64,000 bases of DNA from CANDOC01 sp965261725 (GTDB lineage: Bacteria; Pseudomonadota; Gammaproteobacteria; Pseudomonadales; Endozoicomonadaceae): NCBI GenBank assembly GCA_965261725.1, contig CBDHDU010000002.1, positions 434,001 through 498,000 of the forward strand, in the 5' to 3' direction. The position numbers and the translations under genes are program-made. Under the pieces are notes generated by a model, which had not been told where the DNA came from, did no database searches, and saw only the letters and a list, made by a program, of their open reading frames with translations. Below are positions 53,151-62,037 of this stretch, piece after piece (within the stretch, counting starts at the first letter, position 1; every line of letters starts with the position of its first letter).

Positions 53151-54068
53151 ATGATTAAACCTCTTATAACCGGAGTTGTTTTGTCGGTTGTGGCAAGCGC
53201 TCCCGTACTCGTTGAAGAATCTGCAGCGGTAGAGAAAAAAGCAGAAGCTGTGCCAGCCTATGATTATTCACCGTTGAAGGAGCAACTCCTTCAGCAAATG
53301 GTCAAGGTTGAGGGCGGTGCTTTCATGATGGGTTCCGATGATCCGGAAGCCCGTGAAATGGAAAAGCCTGTGCATAAAGTGGTGCTGAATGATTTCTATA
53401 TCAGTAAATATGAAATTACTCAGGATCAGTTCAGTCAGGTGATGGGAAAAACGGCAAGTTATTTCCGTGGTGATGACCTTCCTGCCGACACGGTAAGTCG
53501 GCTGGAAACAGATCGTTTTATTACCCGCCTGAACAAGGTTACCGGCAAACAATTCCGCCTGCCAACAGAAGCAGAGTGGGAATATGCAGCACGTGGTGGT
53601 CAACAATCAAAAGGCTACCGCTATGCCGGTTCCAATGAACTGGACCAGGTCGGCTGGTATAGTGGTAACTCCGGTGGTAAAACACATCCTGTAGGACAGA
53701 AAAAGCCTAACGAACTGGGTTTATATGATATGTCCGGCAATGTCTGGGAATGGTGTCAGGATGTTGTGAACCGCATGTTCTACAAAATGTCCCCGACTGA
53801 GAATCCTGTTTCCAAAAGAACCGATGACCCTAATTTCGATATGATGGCAACCCGTGGTGGTAGTTATGAATATGACCCCCTCCAAACCACTGTCTTCTAC
53901 CGGGAGGGGTCAACCAAAGGTGCACGGGTAACCGGTTTTGGGATTCGTCTGGCAATGAGCACATTGGATGATGCGCCGGTTATTGATGAAAACAAGTCGG
54001 TAGCTGAAAGTGATAACGGTGCTGCCGCGAAAGCACTTGAACCAACAAAAAGCGAGCAGTCTGACTAA
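53151..54068 (+). CDS. Secreted SUMF1/formylglycine-generating-enzyme-fold protein
   Basis: The 305-aa protein begins with a hydrophobic signal-like segment (LITGVVLSVVASAPVLV) and then the SUMF1 fold: MVKVEGGAFMMGSDDPEARE, VVLNDFYISKYEITQDQFSQ, RLPTEAEWEYAARGG and LGLYDMSGNVWEWCQDVV with GIRLAM at the end. Most bacterial proteins with this fold are not true sulfatase-maturing enzymes but bind ligands or protein partners, like the related C-type-lectin folds. The polar tail after about 275 is low-complexity. It lies head-to-head with moxR. Confidence 0.88.
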   Translation: MIKPLITGVVLSVVASAPVLVEESAAVEKKAEAVPAYDYSPLKEQLLQQMVKVEGGAFMMGSDDPEAREMEKPVHKVVLNDFYISKYEITQDQFSQVMGKTASYFRGDDLPADTVSRLETDRFITRLNKVTGKQFRLPTEAEWEYAARGGQQSKGYRYAGSNELDQVGWYSGNSGGKTHPVGQKKPNELGLYDMSGNVWEWCQDVVNRMFYKMSPTENPVSKRTDDPNFDMMATRGGSYEYDPLQTTVFYREGSTKGARVTGFGIRLAMSTLDDAPVIDENKSVAESDNGAAAKALEPTKSEQSD

Positions 54069-54078
54069 GCCACTGGTT

Positions 54079-54112
54079 AAAGCGCCAGATTCTTTTGCTG
54101 ATCTGACGCTTT
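54079..54112 (+). terminator. Terminator between convergent genes
   Basis: AAAGCGCCAGAT (54079-54090) pairs with ATCTGACGCTTT (54101-54112), one mismatch in twelve, with a ten-base loop. It lies between the SUMF1-like gene and the 3' end of the large TPR gene. Confidence 0.8.
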
Positions 54113-54149
54113 ATCTTCCTGCAAGATGACCTGACCCAAACCTCGTACG

Positions 54150-57100
54150 TTATGGGTTGCAGGAATGCGCTTTTGCTTCTACTAGCAGGCTTTGCAATGC
54201 TGTCATCTCTTCAGGGAAGTTCGTTGTACAGGCTGTTTCGAGATGAGGGTGGAACAGGTCAAGGACAGCCAGAAACCAGAGTGTCTCCGCGCGATCTTCC
54301 ACTATACAACCTGATTGTTTTAGTGTGGCAAGCCACTGCTCGATAGCATCCAGCGCCGCTGATTTTATAATGGCATCCTGAGTTTTGGGGAGGCGCTTAT
54401 GCAGCGCTCTGCTAACAACGTAGGGCATATAGTAAAGATTATCTGATCTTGCCTTCTTAGCAGCTGTCGTTTTTTCCGGACAAGACATTGAAGGGTATGG
54501 CCTGATTAATCCTGATGCTAATAACATATCTTTGACGCATCCTGAGGACTCGGGAAGGGTGTTTGTTATGATTATTTTAAGTAAATCCTGAGGGACAGGA
54601 GTTTGATCAAAGAGTGATAGCGTTTGTAATAAGTGTTCCAGATTTTCAGGGCTGATTAGTTGGCCTGAATCTGACTTTAATGGTCTGTTAAGTACATACT
54701 CCAATAATACATCAGACAAAACACCACGTTTAATCAAGAAAATATCGTCTGACTTATCTTTAACCAGTTGGTCAAGAACAGTATCCTGATCAGCAAGTTT
54801 TTGAGCCGTTTTTTCACAGATGGTTCTTGCAGCACAAGTTGTTTCTGATGGTGCCGGATATCCCTGATCTAACCCTGCAGTGCGCAGGCAACAGTCCAGC
54901 CACAGGCTTTGTGAATAGCTTTGACCTGTGCAAAGTGCAAGCTTATAAAAAAGCTGACTGTCAGGGGGAAGGGAAAAGTCCAGCAGTCCGTTACGAAAGA
55001 GAGCAATTAAGCTGTTTCGCATGCGGGAGTTAATGGAGCTGTATACGCTTTTGATACAGGTCGGATTACACTCTTCTATGTTGAGCTTGTGTCTGAGTTG
55101 ATGGAGGCGCTTTCCAAAAACATCGATATTGCCTTTTCCACTATCCAGAATAATCAAAGTGTTATTTTTACAGCCGGCCAGTTGTAGTAAACGGGGATGT
55201 ACTTCAAGAAAGTCTGAATAAGACGATGTGGCTGAATGCATGTTTATAATAATGAGTGTTGCTGGGTCACTTGTGGCTGATTCGCTATTAGATAATGTTA
55301 GCGCCGAGCAATAGCAATGTAGCAGAGCCTGAACTACAAAATATTTGCTGGCGGGCAGCCACAGGGCAGAGAAACCTTGCGGATGAGTTTCTGTTGTGTG
55401 TTTTCTAAATTCATCGCTGCTTACGAGATTGCGGTATAACTCGAATCTATCCAGACTTTGGTCATTTGTGGGATGGTAAAGGTTGAACTGGAATAATGGG
55501 TTGTCGCGATGATTAATGTGAATATTACTTGCATGTTTTTCCAAATCTGTAATGTCAGGCTCATCCATTGCAGAGTGTTCCCTGCAATCAGTGGAAACGG
55601 GTAAAAGTGTTAGCTCCGGACCAAAATGCTGTAACCCCGCCCAATGGCATTCATTTTTGAATTCAGGATCTTGACGTAGCATCCAGGACGCAGTCGTCAT
55701 TGCGTCAAGAGAGGTAACAGGTACACCATTAACATCAGAGGTAAGCATCAGCTGATAAATAAGTGGCATCAGCTCAGCACGGGTTTTACATGGGCTGGTC
55801 AGATTAGTTGAAATAATGGTAGCTCCGGGGCTGGCTATCTGGAAAGCCCTTTCAATACTCTGTACTCCGTCGGCTTTCACTTTAGAACCATGTACGTGAC
55901 TGGAGCTGAACGTTATCAATCGTGCCTGACTTAAATCCTGAGGAATTATATCTTCAGGCGTAATTGATGCGCCTTTGTCTTCCTGCACATTATTCCCTGA
56001 ACCAAGAGCGGTAAGTCTTATTTGTCCACCTTTTAATGACCCTGGTGTTGCAAGATGAATTACAGGGGCTTTTTTCATCGTTTTCAGACAGTGAGTTACG
56101 GTTGCTTCTTGTTCGACAACAGGATCTGCTTCAAGCAGATTTGCTATTGTTTTTGCCTCAGAAACCCTGAATTGACAGGATGGATATATTATTTCCTTTT
56201 CCTTGTGCATAAACTTAGGGGTCGTTTTGCATCCTACAATACAGTGTGGGGAAAATAAGCGGTCTAAAGATAATGTTTGAGAGAGTGCTCTCAGGCATGA
56301 AGTATCCTGCAAGGAGGAAGTAATGAGCACTGGCTGTGTGGCAGAGGCAAGCCTGCGGCGTGTTAATTCAAGTACAGCAAGAGACGGGAAATGGGTGATA
56401 TGGAATGCTGATTGTAAATAGGCGGGTTTTTCACCGAGCATGGTAAATGGTGTTAAACCGGTGTATGGGTCAGTAATAAAAACAATCTTTTTAGCTCTCC
56501 CCTGAACAGGTGGACAGCCAAGGTTTTTGAGGGTAGTTAACAATGGTTTGGTAATAAAACAGTTCAGTAATGTCAGGCATTCATCCCGAGAATATTTTTT
56601 GTCGTCTATAGTAACTTCTTTTTTGTTTTCGGAGTTTTGGTCGAATAATTTCGGTACGATATAGTGTAGATAATAATCCATAGATTTACTTGCAAAACAA
56701 TCATCTTGCAGTGGAACCATAAGAACAGAACGAACAACTTGCTTTGGGTCAGGCTTCATACCAATCATAATTAACCGGGAACCGGTATAGCAGGTATAAA
56801 TCACAGGACATTGACAGGCATTGACTGTGGCACTGATTGCCTCCATTGACAAGGGGAATGATAATCGATCTGCATCGGCAGATTTGCTGTTTATAATCTC
56901 TCCCATACTGCGTGCACGAGACTGTTCTGCTGTCAGCAGGGCGTTTTCCCAGTCCCCCACTCGAATATAGCAATCCTGTAACCGGTGAAAAGTTCTGCAG
57001 TGTTCTTCAAAGAGGTTTACAGCAAGATCCTGAGCATCGGTTCTACCCCTCATGGATGAGAAATAACGTTCATGTTTTCGGGTGACTCTTAACAGATCGT

Positions 57101-58709
57101 CGATAGCCTCCCGATATAGTTGTTTCAATTCATCAGGTATCAGGTCCGGATGGCTACAATGCCTTTCTGCGGTGGAAACCTCCGGGATGAGTTGCAGCAT
57201 CAAAGGTGATGCTGATTCGGTAACCGCTTTTTTTTCTGTCGTGTGTAGGTGACTTAATCTGGATTCTGCTAATTCATACACAGCGCACCCCCTATTATGG
57301 AATGCTTTTGTTCTGATTGACTCATGGTCAGTTGTCTGGAGTACTTTTGTGTACTGCTCGATAGCTTGTTCGTATTCTTTTTCCCCTTGTCGAACATTGC
57401 CAGTATTGCCTTCAGCTCTTGCCGTTCCTGGTTGATCATTACCCTGTGCAGTCTGTATTTTGGATAGCTCGAAAATACTTTGAGCCATAAACAGGTTGCC
57501 TTTAGCTTGGTAGGCCGTTCCCAGACAGTTATAAACTCTTCCCAAGGCTTCTGGTTTATTCTCATATTTGGTTGTTAGCTTCAGAGCTGTTTGAAAATGC
57601 TTTATGGCAAGGTCAATTTTGGAAAGTGCCAAACAGGCATTACCCATATTGCCGTAACTCCATCCTAGAGCAACATTATCTTCCAATGCTGTGGCAAGAT
57701 CACAGCCATGCTGGTATTCGCCAAAGGCTTTTTGATTACTGCCAATTTCCTGATACAGATTGCCGAGACTGAGACGAGCGCTTAGTTCGTCTTTTTTACA
57801 GCCCGCGGATTTAGCTTCACTAATAGCGATCTGATAATGCTCAATTGAATCCATGATGTTCAGGCGCTTACGCAATACGCTGGCTAATTTGGCGTGGTAT
57901 TTCGATAGTGATAAGGGGCGGCTCCTGATTCTTTTCAATACTGTTTCAGAACTTGTATCCCAACCTTTCGGTACGGGAGCCAGAGAAAGTAGTTTCTTAT
58001 AACACGCCTCAGAGTCTTCCAGCTTTTTCAATTCGCAATAAGCGCTGCCAAGGTACAAATAAAGAAAGTGTCTGTCTATTTCAGAAAGCAATGCAGGTTC
58101 CAATTTTGAAAGATAATGTTGTGCAAGTTCAGGCTTTTTATCTTCCAGGCAGGCCATTCCCAGGATTAACAAAGAGCCGTAGTCACTGGTACAGGTGGAG
58201 TCGAGGTAAGACTTTAGCGTGTGAGCTGAAGGTTCCGCAGTTTTGACTATACCGCCATACTGCTTGGAATCAAACATCTTTACCAGAGTTTCAATACCGG
58301 GACGGAAGGGGGGGGGATGAGCTGGTTGGCTACTGGAGTAGGGGGGAGGTGGTTTGTCTGTATGTCCTGAAACTACTGTGGTTCTGACTTCCAGTCTAAA
58401 GGGCTCTTGTGCATAGCTTACAAATGTATGTGCGGTTGCTCCATCTTGCCCGGTTGTTTCCTGATTAACTGTTAATGTCGGAGGAGTCTGTGGAATAGAG
58501 AGCAAGAGAGGCTCCCCTCTTGAATTCACTGTAACTGCACCTTGATGTTGGGAATCATATGTATTCGGGCAGGTATGGCTTCCCCTCTCGTCTGGTGCAG
58601 GTGAATGTGTTTTGCTACAAGGCTTACCGTTATTGCCCGCGGATGCTGCACATACAATGAATACGCAGAAACAGAAAACCAGACAGTTAACAATATTTTG
58701 ACTGTACAT
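54150..58709 (-). CDS. Giant secreted TPR protein with inactive CHAT-like domain
   Basis: The start ATG 58709 (MYSQNIVNCLVFCFCVFIVC, GGAG upstream) gives 1519 aa with a signal peptide. After a Pro/Ser-rich part including PPPPYSSSQP, TPR repeats fill about residues 200-480 (GNLYQEIGSNQKAFGEY, GNACLALSKIDLAIKHFQ). The helix AEQSRARSMGEI and IVFITDPYTGLTPFTMLG mark a CHAT-type domain (about 600-1045). The catalytic His motif reads HLATPG instead of HLATHG, and the SACxT cysteine is replaced by Ser (TFSSSHVHG), so protease activity should be lost. The C-terminal 470 residues include LLQTLSLFDQTPVPQDLLK, like a STAND winged helix, without a P-loop. AraC gene 58797 lies upstream. Confidence 0.75.
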   Translation of the reverse strand: MYSQNIVNCLVFCFCVFIVCAASAGNNGKPCSKTHSPAPDERGSHTCPNTYDSQHQGAVTVNSRGEPLLLSIPQTPPTLTVNQETTGQDGATAHTFVSYAQEPFRLEVRTTVVSGHTDKPPPPYSSSQPAHPPPFRPGIETLVKMFDSKQYGGIVKTAEPSAHTLKSYLDSTCTSDYGSLLILGMACLEDKKPELAQHYLSKLEPALLSEIDRHFLYLYLGSAYCELKKLEDSEACYKKLLSLAPVPKGWDTSSETVLKRIRSRPLSLSKYHAKLASVLRKRLNIMDSIEHYQIAISEAKSAGCKKDELSARLSLGNLYQEIGSNQKAFGEYQHGCDLATALEDNVALGWSYGNMGNACLALSKIDLAIKHFQTALKLTTKYENKPEALGRVYNCLGTAYQAKGNLFMAQSIFELSKIQTAQGNDQPGTARAEGNTGNVRQGEKEYEQAIEQYTKVLQTTDHESIRTKAFHNRGCAVYELAESRLSHLHTTEKKAVTESASPLMLQLIPEVSTAERHCSHPDLIPDELKQLYREAIDDLLRVTRKHERYFSSMRGRTDAQDLAVNLFEEHCRTFHRLQDCYIRVGDWENALLTAEQSRARSMGEIINSKSADADRLSFPLSMEAISATVNACQCPVIYTCYTGSRLIMIGMKPDPKQVVRSVLMVPLQDDCFASKSMDYYLHYIVPKLFDQNSENKKEVTIDDKKYSRDECLTLLNCFITKPLLTTLKNLGCPPVQGRAKKIVFITDPYTGLTPFTMLGEKPAYLQSAFHITHFPSLAVLELTRRRLASATQPVLITSSLQDTSCLRALSQTLSLDRLFSPHCIVGCKTTPKFMHKEKEIIYPSCQFRVSEAKTIANLLEADPVVEQEATVTHCLKTMKKAPVIHLATPGSLKGGQIRLTALGSGNNVQEDKGASITPEDIIPQDLSQARLITFSSSHVHGSKVKADGVQSIERAFQIASPGATIISTNLTSPCKTRAELMPLIYQLMLTSDVNGVPVTSLDAMTTASWMLRQDPEFKNECHWAGLQHFGPELTLLPVSTDCREHSAMDEPDITDLEKHASNIHINHRDNPLFQFNLYHPTNDQSLDRFELYRNLVSSDEFRKHTTETHPQGFSALWLPASKYFVVQALLHCYCSALTLSNSESATSDPATLIIINMHSATSSYSDFLEVHPRLLQLAGCKNNTLIILDSGKGNIDVFGKRLHQLRHKLNIEECNPTCIKSVYSSINSRMRNSLIALFRNGLLDFSLPPDSQLFYKLALCTGQSYSQSLWLDCCLRTAGLDQGYPAPSETTCAARTICEKTAQKLADQDTVLDQLVKDKSDDIFLIKRGVLSDVLLEYVLNRPLKSDSGQLISPENLEHLLQTLSLFDQTPVPQDLLKIIITNTLPESSGCVKDMLLASGLIRPYPSMSCPEKTTAAKKARSDNLYYMPYVVSRALHKRLPKTQDAIIKSAALDAIEQWLATLKQSGCIVEDRAETLWFLAVLDLFHPHLETACTTNFPEEMTALQSLLVEAKAHSCNP

Positions 58710-58796
58710 GTTATCTCCTGCCATCTGTGTTTTACTTATTTTTATTAAGTTTTACTCAGAATCAAATAAATAGCCTGTTGCCAGACAGAGTCTCTG

Positions 58797-59738
58797 TTAT
58801 TCGAGACGAAAGGAAGAATCGTCTTTCTGCAAAGTATCTGAAGGGTACTCTCTAAAAAGCTCTTTATACCGGGCAGCCGTCCGCCCGTGATCCTGTATAT
58901 CCTGACTAAAAGCTGCATCCTGTACGGAAGTATATTCACCGCTCAGCAAGGCATCCCTGAACGTGTAAAGCTTGCGCAACAGCCAGTAGGCTTTGGGCGC
59001 CACTCCCAGCCTTTCAATAAACATATTCCTGATGGATTGTGGTGTGATCTGCAGTGCATCGGAAAGCTTTTTAACCAGCGGAGTAGAGCCTGAATGCTGG
59101 CGCAGCAGATTGATTGCCGTGGGAATAATATGTTTTCGCGGCAGGCGGCTGCGGCCGGTGCTTTGTTGCGGGCGCATGGGTGGTGGCATGACCGCAATTT
59201 CACCCAGCAACAGTGCCATTTCATCAAGAATCGGCGTGCCTTTGGGTTCGCTGCCTTTAATGCGCTTGTTGATCTCATGGCGAATAATATTTAGCTGTTC
59301 ACTCTCAATGGTCAGTGGCACCATCGATGAACTCATCAGGTCAAGGTGGCGGGAGCGACTCTTGAAACTGACGATAACCCACAGGTTGCTGGAGCTTGTG
59401 TGGATTGTATAGGCAGAGCCAGATGCGGCGGTTATCAGGCCAATATTCTGTTCATTGAACAGTATGCCGTTAAACAGAAATGCACCCGGTTCCAAAGGAA
59501 ATACCAGCAGTGCAGCATCTTCAGGCTGATTGTCGGGGCTCAGGCTGAAGGCAATCAAATCATCCGGCGATGATACCAGTGTGAACTTGACCTGATTACG
59601 CTCACTCTCATGGAATACATAACAGCTGCTGTGGATATCTTTTATGCAACCATTGTCGTCATTAAACAGGAGGATTTCGGCGTTCAGGGCAGAAGCCAGA
59701 GAGTGTCTGAACGAGTCAAAGGAAACGAGATCCAGCAT
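58797..59738 (-). CDS. AraC-family transcriptional regulator
   Basis: The 313-aa product has an N-terminal sensing part and a C-terminal AraC HTH pair (about 220-300): LVKKLSDALQITPQSIRNMF and AAFSQDIQDHGRTAARYKELF followed by REYPSDTL, like the EutR-type subgroup. It ends 88 bases ahead of the TPR/CHAT gene on the same strand, so that gene is a candidate target. The effector is unknown. Confidence 0.9.
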   Translation of the reverse strand: MLDLVSFDSFRHSLASALNAEILLFNDDNGCIKDIHSSCYVFHESERNQVKFTLVSSPDDLIAFSLSPDNQPEDAALLVFPLEPGAFLFNGILFNEQNIGLITAASGSAYTIHTSSSNLWVIVSFKSRSRHLDLMSSSMVPLTIESEQLNIIRHEINKRIKGSEPKGTPILDEMALLLGEIAVMPPPMRPQQSTGRSRLPRKHIIPTAINLLRQHSGSTPLVKKLSDALQITPQSIRNMFIERLGVAPKAYWLLRKLYTFRDALLSGEYTSVQDAAFSQDIQDHGRTAARYKELFREYPSDTLQKDDSSFRLE

Positions 59739-59793
59739 AAAGCGTTCCTTTAAACAGAAGAATGCAGTGATGCACTCTTCTGTTTATGAAGAT

Positions 59794-59958
59794 TTAGTTC
59801 AGAGTGGGCAGTGCGTACTTTGAACGTTTGCTGCAATGTTGCGCACGGTAATCTGCCCGTGCTGCCTTCAGATTTTTAGGCTCTTCAGGCATATCTGTGG
59901 GTAAACAGAAACGAATTTTGAGGGTAGAAGCACCAGCGGCTGACTTCTGGTAATTTTT
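59794..59958 (-). pseudogene. Displaced 3' end of the second batD gene
   Basis: The frame encodes QKSAAGASTLKIRFCLPTD and ends SKRSKYALPTLN, close to the C-terminus of the intact batD at 46290 (SRFALPSLN). The upstream part of the same gene is at 62041-63295. Joining IKN at 62050 to QKSAAG here keeps one reading frame, so an ISL3-type element split the gene. The flanks of the element carry a degenerate direct repeat (GGTAATTTTT and GGCGATTTTT). Confidence 0.75.
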
Positions 59959-59993
59959 TTGTTTGCAGACAAAAAAGAACAAGAAGCGCGCTG

Positions 59994-62037
59994 ATGCTGA
60001 TAAAAACTATCCTCAATAAAGTTCATAAACTCAAGTCTTTTGTTTATCAGGATGTAAAACTCGGCTTCTACCAGGGCTCTGAAGTATTCAATGTGACTGT
60101 GGCTCCACGGAAGAACAGTCATGCTATCTGCTCAGGATGCAAAAAAGCTGCTCCGGGCTATGACCGCCTTGCTGAGCGTCGCTTCGAATTCGTTCCCCTC
60201 TGGGGCATCAGGGTTTTTCTGCTCTACAGAATGCGTCGGGTTGAATGCAAGACATGTGGCGTAAAGGTTGAACAGGTTCCATGGGCGGATGGCAAGAAAG
60301 AACTTACCAAAGTCTACATGCAGTTTTTGGCAAACTGGGCCCGAAAGCTCTCGTGGAAAGAGGTGGCCTGCATTTTCAATACCTCATGGGAGAAGGTCTT
60401 TCATGCTGTTGAGTATGTGGTTGAATGGGGCAAAGCACATCGCCCTCTCGACAATATCAAGGCCATTGGTGTGGATGAGGTGGCGTATCAAACAGGCCAT
60501 AAATACCTGACTGTGGTTTACCAGATCGACCGTGACAACACACGACTGTTGTGGGTTGGACAGGAGCGAACCGAAGCCACCATTCGCAGTTTCTTCTCAT
60601 TCTTTGGTGCACAGAGAAGCCAGCAGTTGAAGTATGTCTGCTCTGACATGTGGCAGCCCTACGTGAAAGCGATTGCGGAGTATGCCAGCCAGGCGCTGCA
60701 TATTCTGGATCGTTTCCATATTGTTGCCATGCTGAACAAGGCCATTGATGAAGTCAGAGCCTCAGAGCACAAACAGCTTCAGGCAGCCGGATATGAACCT
60801 GTTCTGAAAAAAACTCGCTGGTGCCTACTCAAGAGAAAAGAGAACCTGACCGAGAAAGAAGAGATCAAGCTAAACACAGTGCTCCAGTACAACCTGAAAA
60901 GTGTCAGGGGTTACCTGCTCAGAGAAGAGTTCCAGGTTTTCTGGGACTAGTGTGCCGTAGCACATACAAGGGAAGTAAAAGGATTACTTTCTGAAGATGT
61001 GGAAGCTATGGAAGAGATGGCGGTAGACCCGCCGAAATCGGCTGTCGAAAGCAGGTTTCAAACCACCTCAAGCTGCTGTCGTTAAGAGCGGTGGTAGTGA
61101 GCGTTGAGGAAAAGGCGAAAGTAAATTCGTCAGGTATGGTACAGAGAGATGAGTAAACCCGAATCTTTGTTGAAGCGTCGTAAGGAACTTTTTCGGCATC
61201 AAAACCTGAGGCTTAGTCCTCCTCAGGGATAAGTCTGCAAGTGAATTTCGAATGCTGTGCAGGCGGTGTCCGGCGTTGAGAAGGCATGACTCTGTACTGG
61301 GCTCTTTCATGGAACTGCGGGAACCTGTCGTGCAGGTGTTAAGGGAGACTCTCAAGTGGCGACCACCACAAGAGACTGAGTACCGATACTGCGCACAGGG
61401 GCGGAGTAGCTCGTAGTAGTGTTGAAGCTCCTGTAATAGGGGGGGAGCGAAGGGGCTGCGTTAGGTGGCTCGTTGTGGAATGCAACTGTCCCAAAGGATC
61501 TTGTCTGGATGCCTATAAAGGGACGTAGTCAGCAACCGGAGGGACAGGATGACATTGCTCAACGGGCAGGGCGGTTGTCACATGGAGGCAAATCTGTTTG
61601 TCACTGGCTGGAAAAAGTACAGGTCAGAAAATGTCTCAGAATTGTGATAGGCGTTTACCTGATGGGAGCGGTATGAATCGAGAGGTTCACGTACCGTTCT
61701 AAGAGGGGCTGGCGGGGAAGTTCCGCCGGTCTACTCACCCATTTCACCACACTGGGCAGGAAAGTATCTGGATCGGTGGTGCACAAGAGTCATGCGATCA
61801 AAGATAGAGCCAATGAAGAAAGTGGCTAAAACTGTTCGGCGACATAAGCCGCTTATCCTGAACTGGTTCAGGGCAAAAAAGGCATTTTCCAGCGGAATTG
61901 TTGAGGGGCTGAATACCAAGATAAAACTCACTACGAGAAAATCGTATGGATTCAGAACCTATAAATGTGCAGAAATTGCTTTATATCATGCGCTTGGCAA
62001 GCTGCCTGAACCAGAAACTACCCACAGATTTTGCTGA
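59994..62037 (+). CDS. ISL3-family transposase interrupted by an intron
   Basis: The 5' part (59994-60949) encodes the zinc-finger start (AICSGCKKAAPGYDRLAERR, VECKTCGVKVEQVPW), the DDE part (IKAIGVDEVAYQTGHKYLTV, YVCSDMWQPYVKAIA) and ends FQVFWDY. The 3' part (61740-62037) continues ISPHWAGKYLDRWCTR, SSGIVEGLNTKIKLTTRKSY and ends EPETTHRFC. Removing bases 60950-61739 joins them in frame to a 417-aa transposase of normal length. Without splicing the first part stops at 60950. Confidence 0.88.
60950..61739 (+). ncRNA. ORF-less group II intron, 790 nt
   Basis: The 5' end GTGTGCCG fits the group II start. A clear domain V lies at 61666-61699: AGC triad, stem GAGCGGTA with TACCGTTC, a two-base CG bulge and a GAGA tetraloop. 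A domain VI hairpin follows (CTGGCGG with CCGCCGG), with a candidate branch A at 61733, six bases before the predicted end. TAGTCC at 61214-61219 (EBS1) exactly complements GGACTA just before the intron (IBS1, 60944-60949). No reverse transcriptase gene is present. Exon joining restores the transposase frame. Confidence 0.85.

Noticed and set aside
58300..58345. G-rich run near the start of the TPR/CHAT gene as a possible sequencing error
   Set aside because: It encodes the proline-rich segment in frame, and the signal peptide and TPR parts on both sides share that frame.
58745..58939. Small minus-strand frame of 64 codons
   Set aside because: It overlaps the 3' end of the AraC gene in another frame and has no features of its own.
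61068..61355. Minus-strand frame inside the intron
   Set aside because: The intron RNA structure on the plus strand explains the region; the translation has no protein family features.
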